From JAHEJN01 sp963787285 (GTDB lineage: Bacteria > Actinomycetota > Acidimicrobiia > Acidimicrobiales > JAHEJN01): a stretch of DNA of 64,000 nt. Positions 61,691-64,000 of this stretch are shown piece after piece. The notes under the pieces are model-generated. The model saw only the letters and a program-made list of their open reading frames with translations. It ran no database searches and was not told the DNA's origin. The position numbers and the translations under genes are program-made. Location of the stretch: positions 1 through 64,000 of the forward strand of contig CAWBCM010000001.1 of NCBI GenBank assembly GCA_963787285.1. Reading direction: 5' to 3'. Position 1 is the stretch's first letter. Each line of letters starts with the position of its first letter.

Positions 61691-62701
61691 GTGAGTCTCG
61701 CTCTCGTCACCGACGAACGGTTCATCGATCACGAGCCCGGACGTCATCATCCCGAACGGCCTCAGCGACTGCATGCGGTTCTTCGAGGACTCGACCCGTG
61801 GGCCGACGCCGTGGTGCCCCTGTCGCCGACGATGGTCGACGACGCGACCGTTCTGGCGGTGCACGACCACGGCGTGTTGCAGCGGGTGGTCGACACCGGT
61901 GCGGCGGGAGGGGGTCGCATCGACGCCGACACCGTGATGAGCACCGGCTCATTGGTCGCGTCGCGGTTGGCGGCCGGAGCCGGACGGGTCGCCGTCGAGG
62001 CAGTGAGGAGTGGCCGGGCCGACGCCGCGTTCTGCGCCGTTCGCCCGCCGGGACATCACGCAACGAGGTCGGTGTCGATGGGTTTCTGCCTGCTCAACAA
62101 CGTCGCCATCACCGCTCGTCATCTCGTCACGCTGGGTGAGCGGGTCGCGATCGTCGACATCGATGCCCACCATGGCAACGGCACCCAGGATGTGTTCTTC
62201 GACGATCCGCGGGTGTTGTTCGTCTCGACCCATCAGTATCCGTGGTACCCGGGATCGGGTGCCCTCGAGGAGCGGGGTGTCGGCGCCGGCTTCGGATCGA
62301 CCATCAACGTACCGATGCCGGCCGGAGCGGCCGGCGACGTGTACCGGCGAGCCGCCGACGAGGTGATCGTGCCTGCGATCGAACGATTCGCTCCCGACTG
62401 GGTGTTGGTGTCGGCCGGATTCGACGCGCACCGATCCGACCCGCTGACCGACCTCGGCCTCTCGGCGGGCGACTACCACGCGCTGATGCAGCGGATCGTC
62501 AGCGCTTCGCCGACTCGTCGCGTGGTGGCGTTCCTCGAGGGCGGCTACGACCTGGACGCGCTCACCGCATCCACCACCGCACTGGTGGGCGCGCTGCTGG
62601 GCGAGACGCCGCGGCTCGAAGCCTCGACCGGGGACGGTCCCGGGGCCGAGGTCGTCGCCGCCGCTGCGACCTTGGTTTCGGCCGTACCGGCGGGTGCCTG
62701 A
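61691..62701 (+). CDS. Histone-deacetylase-like amidohydrolase
   Basis: 336 residues. The class II HDAC-like core is complete: HPERPQRLHAVLRGLDPWAD, RPPGHHATRSVSMGFCLLNN (tandem histidines), AIVDIDAHHGNGTQDVFFDD (D-x-H zinc ligands), STHQYPWYPGSGALEE and VLVSAGFDAHRSDPLTDLGL. Bacterial members act on acetylated polyamines, acetoin-related or other small amides. The start GTG at 61691 gives the expected N-terminus; the frame is open upstream antisense to the GNAT gene. The next gene starts two bases after its stop. Confidence 0.9.
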   Translation: MSLALVTDERFIDHEPGRHHPERPQRLHAVLRGLDPWADAVVPLSPTMVDDATVLAVHDHGVLQRVVDTGAAGGGRIDADTVMSTGSLVASRLAAGAGRVAVEAVRSGRADAAFCAVRPPGHHATRSVSMGFCLLNNVAITARHLVTLGERVAIVDIDAHHGNGTQDVFFDDPRVLFVSTHQYPWYPGSGALEERGVGAGFGSTINVPMPAGAAGDVYRRAADEVIVPAIERFAPDWVLVSAGFDAHRSDPLTDLGLSAGDYHALMQRIVSASPTRRVVAFLEGGYDLDALTASTTALVGALLGETPRLEASTGDGPGAEVVAAAATLVSAVPAGA

Positions 62702-62703
62702 TC

Positions 62704-63960
62704 GTGCCGTTTGCCCACCTCCGGGACATCGTCGAGGAGATGATGCCCGTCGCCGAGGCGTTTCACGCCGCCGGTCAGCGCGTGTATCTGGTGGGGGGAG
62801 TGGTGCGCGACCTCTGGCTCGACCTCGCCCTCGAACCGGCCAGCGACATCGACCTCACCACCGATGCGCGGCCCGACGCGACCAAGGCCATCGTGGGTCC
62901 GATCGCCGAAGCGGTCTGGGCCCAGGGCGAGCGCTTCGGCACCATCGGCTTCCGGGTCGCCGGCCGCGACATCGAAGTGACCACGCACCGATCCGAGGCC
63001 TACACCGCCGAGTCACGGAAGCCCCACGTCGCCTTCGCGACCGACATCGACACCGACCTGTCCCGGCGCGACTTCACCGTGAACGCCATGGCGATCGAGC
63101 TACCGGTCGGCGAGCTCGTCGACCCGTTCTCGGGGGCGTCCGATCTCGCCGATGGTCATCTGCGGACGCCGTTGGGTGCCGTCACGGCGTTCTCCGATGA
63201 CCCGCTGCGGATGCTGCGCGCGGCCCGCTTCTCGGCCCGCTACGGGCTCGTCCCGTCCGACGACGTGGTGGAGGCCATGACCGAGCTGGCGGAGCGTCTC
63301 GACATCGTGGCCGTCGAACGAGTTCGCGACGAGCTCGACAAGCTGCTCGCGGTCGACGATCCCGGTGATGCCTTTCTCCTCCTGCACGCAACCGGTCTGC
63401 TGCGCCGGGTCCTGCCGGGGGTGGCGGCCACGCTCGACCGAGGCGATCAGGCTCCGCTGCGAGCCGTGGCGAACGCCGCTCCCTCCGATGCGCTCGCCCG
63501 GCTCGCCGCCCTCGCATGGTGGGACACGACGGACCACCGCGCCGGTGGCGTACGGGCGTGGAGTGCGCGGATGCGCCTGGCGAACGCGGTGGCGGCGGCG
63601 CTCTCGGCGATCGTCGGTGGGGCGGCGACGGCCGCCGATGCCTTGGCGACGCCGGCTGCCGCCCGCCGGTGGGCGTTCCGTGCCGGTCCCCAGCGGCAGC
63701 GGGCCCTCGAGCTGGCGCTTCGCGTCGATCACGATGCGACCCATCGGCTGATCGCCGTGCTCGAGGACCTCGCGGCGGTCGAGGACCTCGACGATCCGGG
63801 CGTCCCCCTCGACGGGGCTGACGTCATGGACCTTCTCGGGATCGGTCCCGGGCCGCAGGTCGGTCGGGCGCTGGACCACCTGCGCAACCTTCGGTTCGAG
63901 CAGGGACCGCTGAGCGTGCCCGATGCCCGCGCCGCCCTCGAGTCGTTCTCCGTGGCCTGA
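62704..63960 (+). CDS. pcnB: CCA-adding tRNA nucleotidyltransferase, HD domain not recognisable
   Basis: 418 residues from a GTG. Head domain: VYLVGGVVRDLWLDLALEPA and SDIDLTTDARPDATKAIVGP (G-G-x-V-R-D and D-x-D), then IEVTTHRSEAYTAESRKPHV, LSRRDFTVNAMAIELPVGEL and DDPLRMLRAARFSARYGL. It adds CCA to tRNA ends, needed here since the tRNA-Ile lacks CCA. After residue 215 the usual HD domain (H-D with nearby histidines) is missing; in its place are Ala/Arg-rich helices. In mycobacteria the homologue is also next to the DUF6049 gene, but on the other side of a MutT gene. Confidence 0.88.
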   Translation: MPFAHLRDIVEEMMPVAEAFHAAGQRVYLVGGVVRDLWLDLALEPASDIDLTTDARPDATKAIVGPIAEAVWAQGERFGTIGFRVAGRDIEVTTHRSEAYTAESRKPHVAFATDIDTDLSRRDFTVNAMAIELPVGELVDPFSGASDLADGHLRTPLGAVTAFSDDPLRMLRAARFSARYGLVPSDDVVEAMTELAERLDIVAVERVRDELDKLLAVDDPGDAFLLLHATGLLRRVLPGVAATLDRGDQAPLRAVANAAPSDALARLAALAWWDTTDHRAGGVRAWSARMRLANAVAAALSAIVGGAATAADALATPAAARRWAFRAGPQRQRALELALRVDHDATHRLIAVLEDLAAVEDLDDPGVPLDGADVMDLLGIGPGPQVGRALDHLRNLRFEQGPLSVPDARAALESFSVA

Positions 63961-64000
63961 CCGGCACCCGTTGGCGGGGTACCCGATTGTCGCCATGGTC

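Overview
The window is a composite. Bases 1 to about 515 hold the end of a parB and the start of an accD. Bases from about 515 to 3955 are clearly AT-richer and carry a tight minus-strand gene run in which almost every gene is broken by indels: an NHL-repeat protein, a Rieske protein, a NifU-type protein, two small membrane proteins and a TPR protein. The style of these proteins reminds me of Nitrospirota; that is recollection, not a search result. At about 3950 the composition jumps to high GC, and the remaining 60 kb reads as one continuous actinobacterial chromosome. Its origin cluster has the mycobacterial type of gene order, while the rest looks like Acidimicrobiia. The two left-hand junctions cut genes in mid-domain and look like assembly joins.

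Layout of the actinobacterial part. From 3.96 to 7.4 kb (+): glcF tail, proS, an anchored beta-propeller-like protein. From 7.4 to 18.4 kb (mostly -): MFS exporter, a DUF1932-type dehydrogenase plus a sucrase/ferredoxin-like protein (+), azlCD, a DinB-fold protein, glcE-glcD, an MprB/MprA-like two-component pair, a secreted helical protein, serB. From 18.5 to 27.7 kb (+): a dense run with many 4-base overlaps (D-threonine aldolase-like, sugar-lactone oxidase-like, RNB ribonuclease, DUF429, KynB-like cyclase, PlsC-like acyltransferase, DUF1295, CDF transporter, small membrane protein, HisN-like phosphatase) that ends at a hairpin. From 27.8 to 29.9 kb (-): a FliA/WhiG-type sigma factor, a frameshifted dehydrogenase and a 47-residue membrane protein. 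From 30.1 to 35.0 kb (+): a stress-type trio (P2A Ca/Mn ATPase, Hsp20, beta-CASP nuclease), followed by GNAT debris and tRNA-Ile.

From 35.5 kb to the end lies the chromosome origin. On the minus strand: dnaA, dnaN, recF, dciA, gyrB, gyrA, a TadG-VanY fusion, a DUF3566 protein, tRNA-Ile. On the plus strand: rpmH, rnpA, yidD, yidC, jag, rsmG, two parS sites, parA, parB. Facing parB: a DUF6049 protein, degV, a Ser/Thr kinase, an ECF sigma factor, its anti-sigma factor, a small membrane protein, trxB, trxA and a CwlM-like amidase. A histone-deacetylase-like gene and a CCA-adding enzyme close the window. This matches the order I recall around Rv3907c-Rv3924c of M. tuberculosis, except that no murJ is present and degV sits beside the kinase.

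The points I find most unusual: three genes of this core cluster (rnpA, the CwlM-like amidase, the ECF sigma factor) have no ATG, GTG or TTG that could start the full domain. The sigma factor also lies in the same frame as the upstream kinase, separated only by its TGA. In addition, dnaA, the beta-CASP nuclease and a dehydrogenase each carry one indel, so residual sequence error must be weighed in every start or frame argument.
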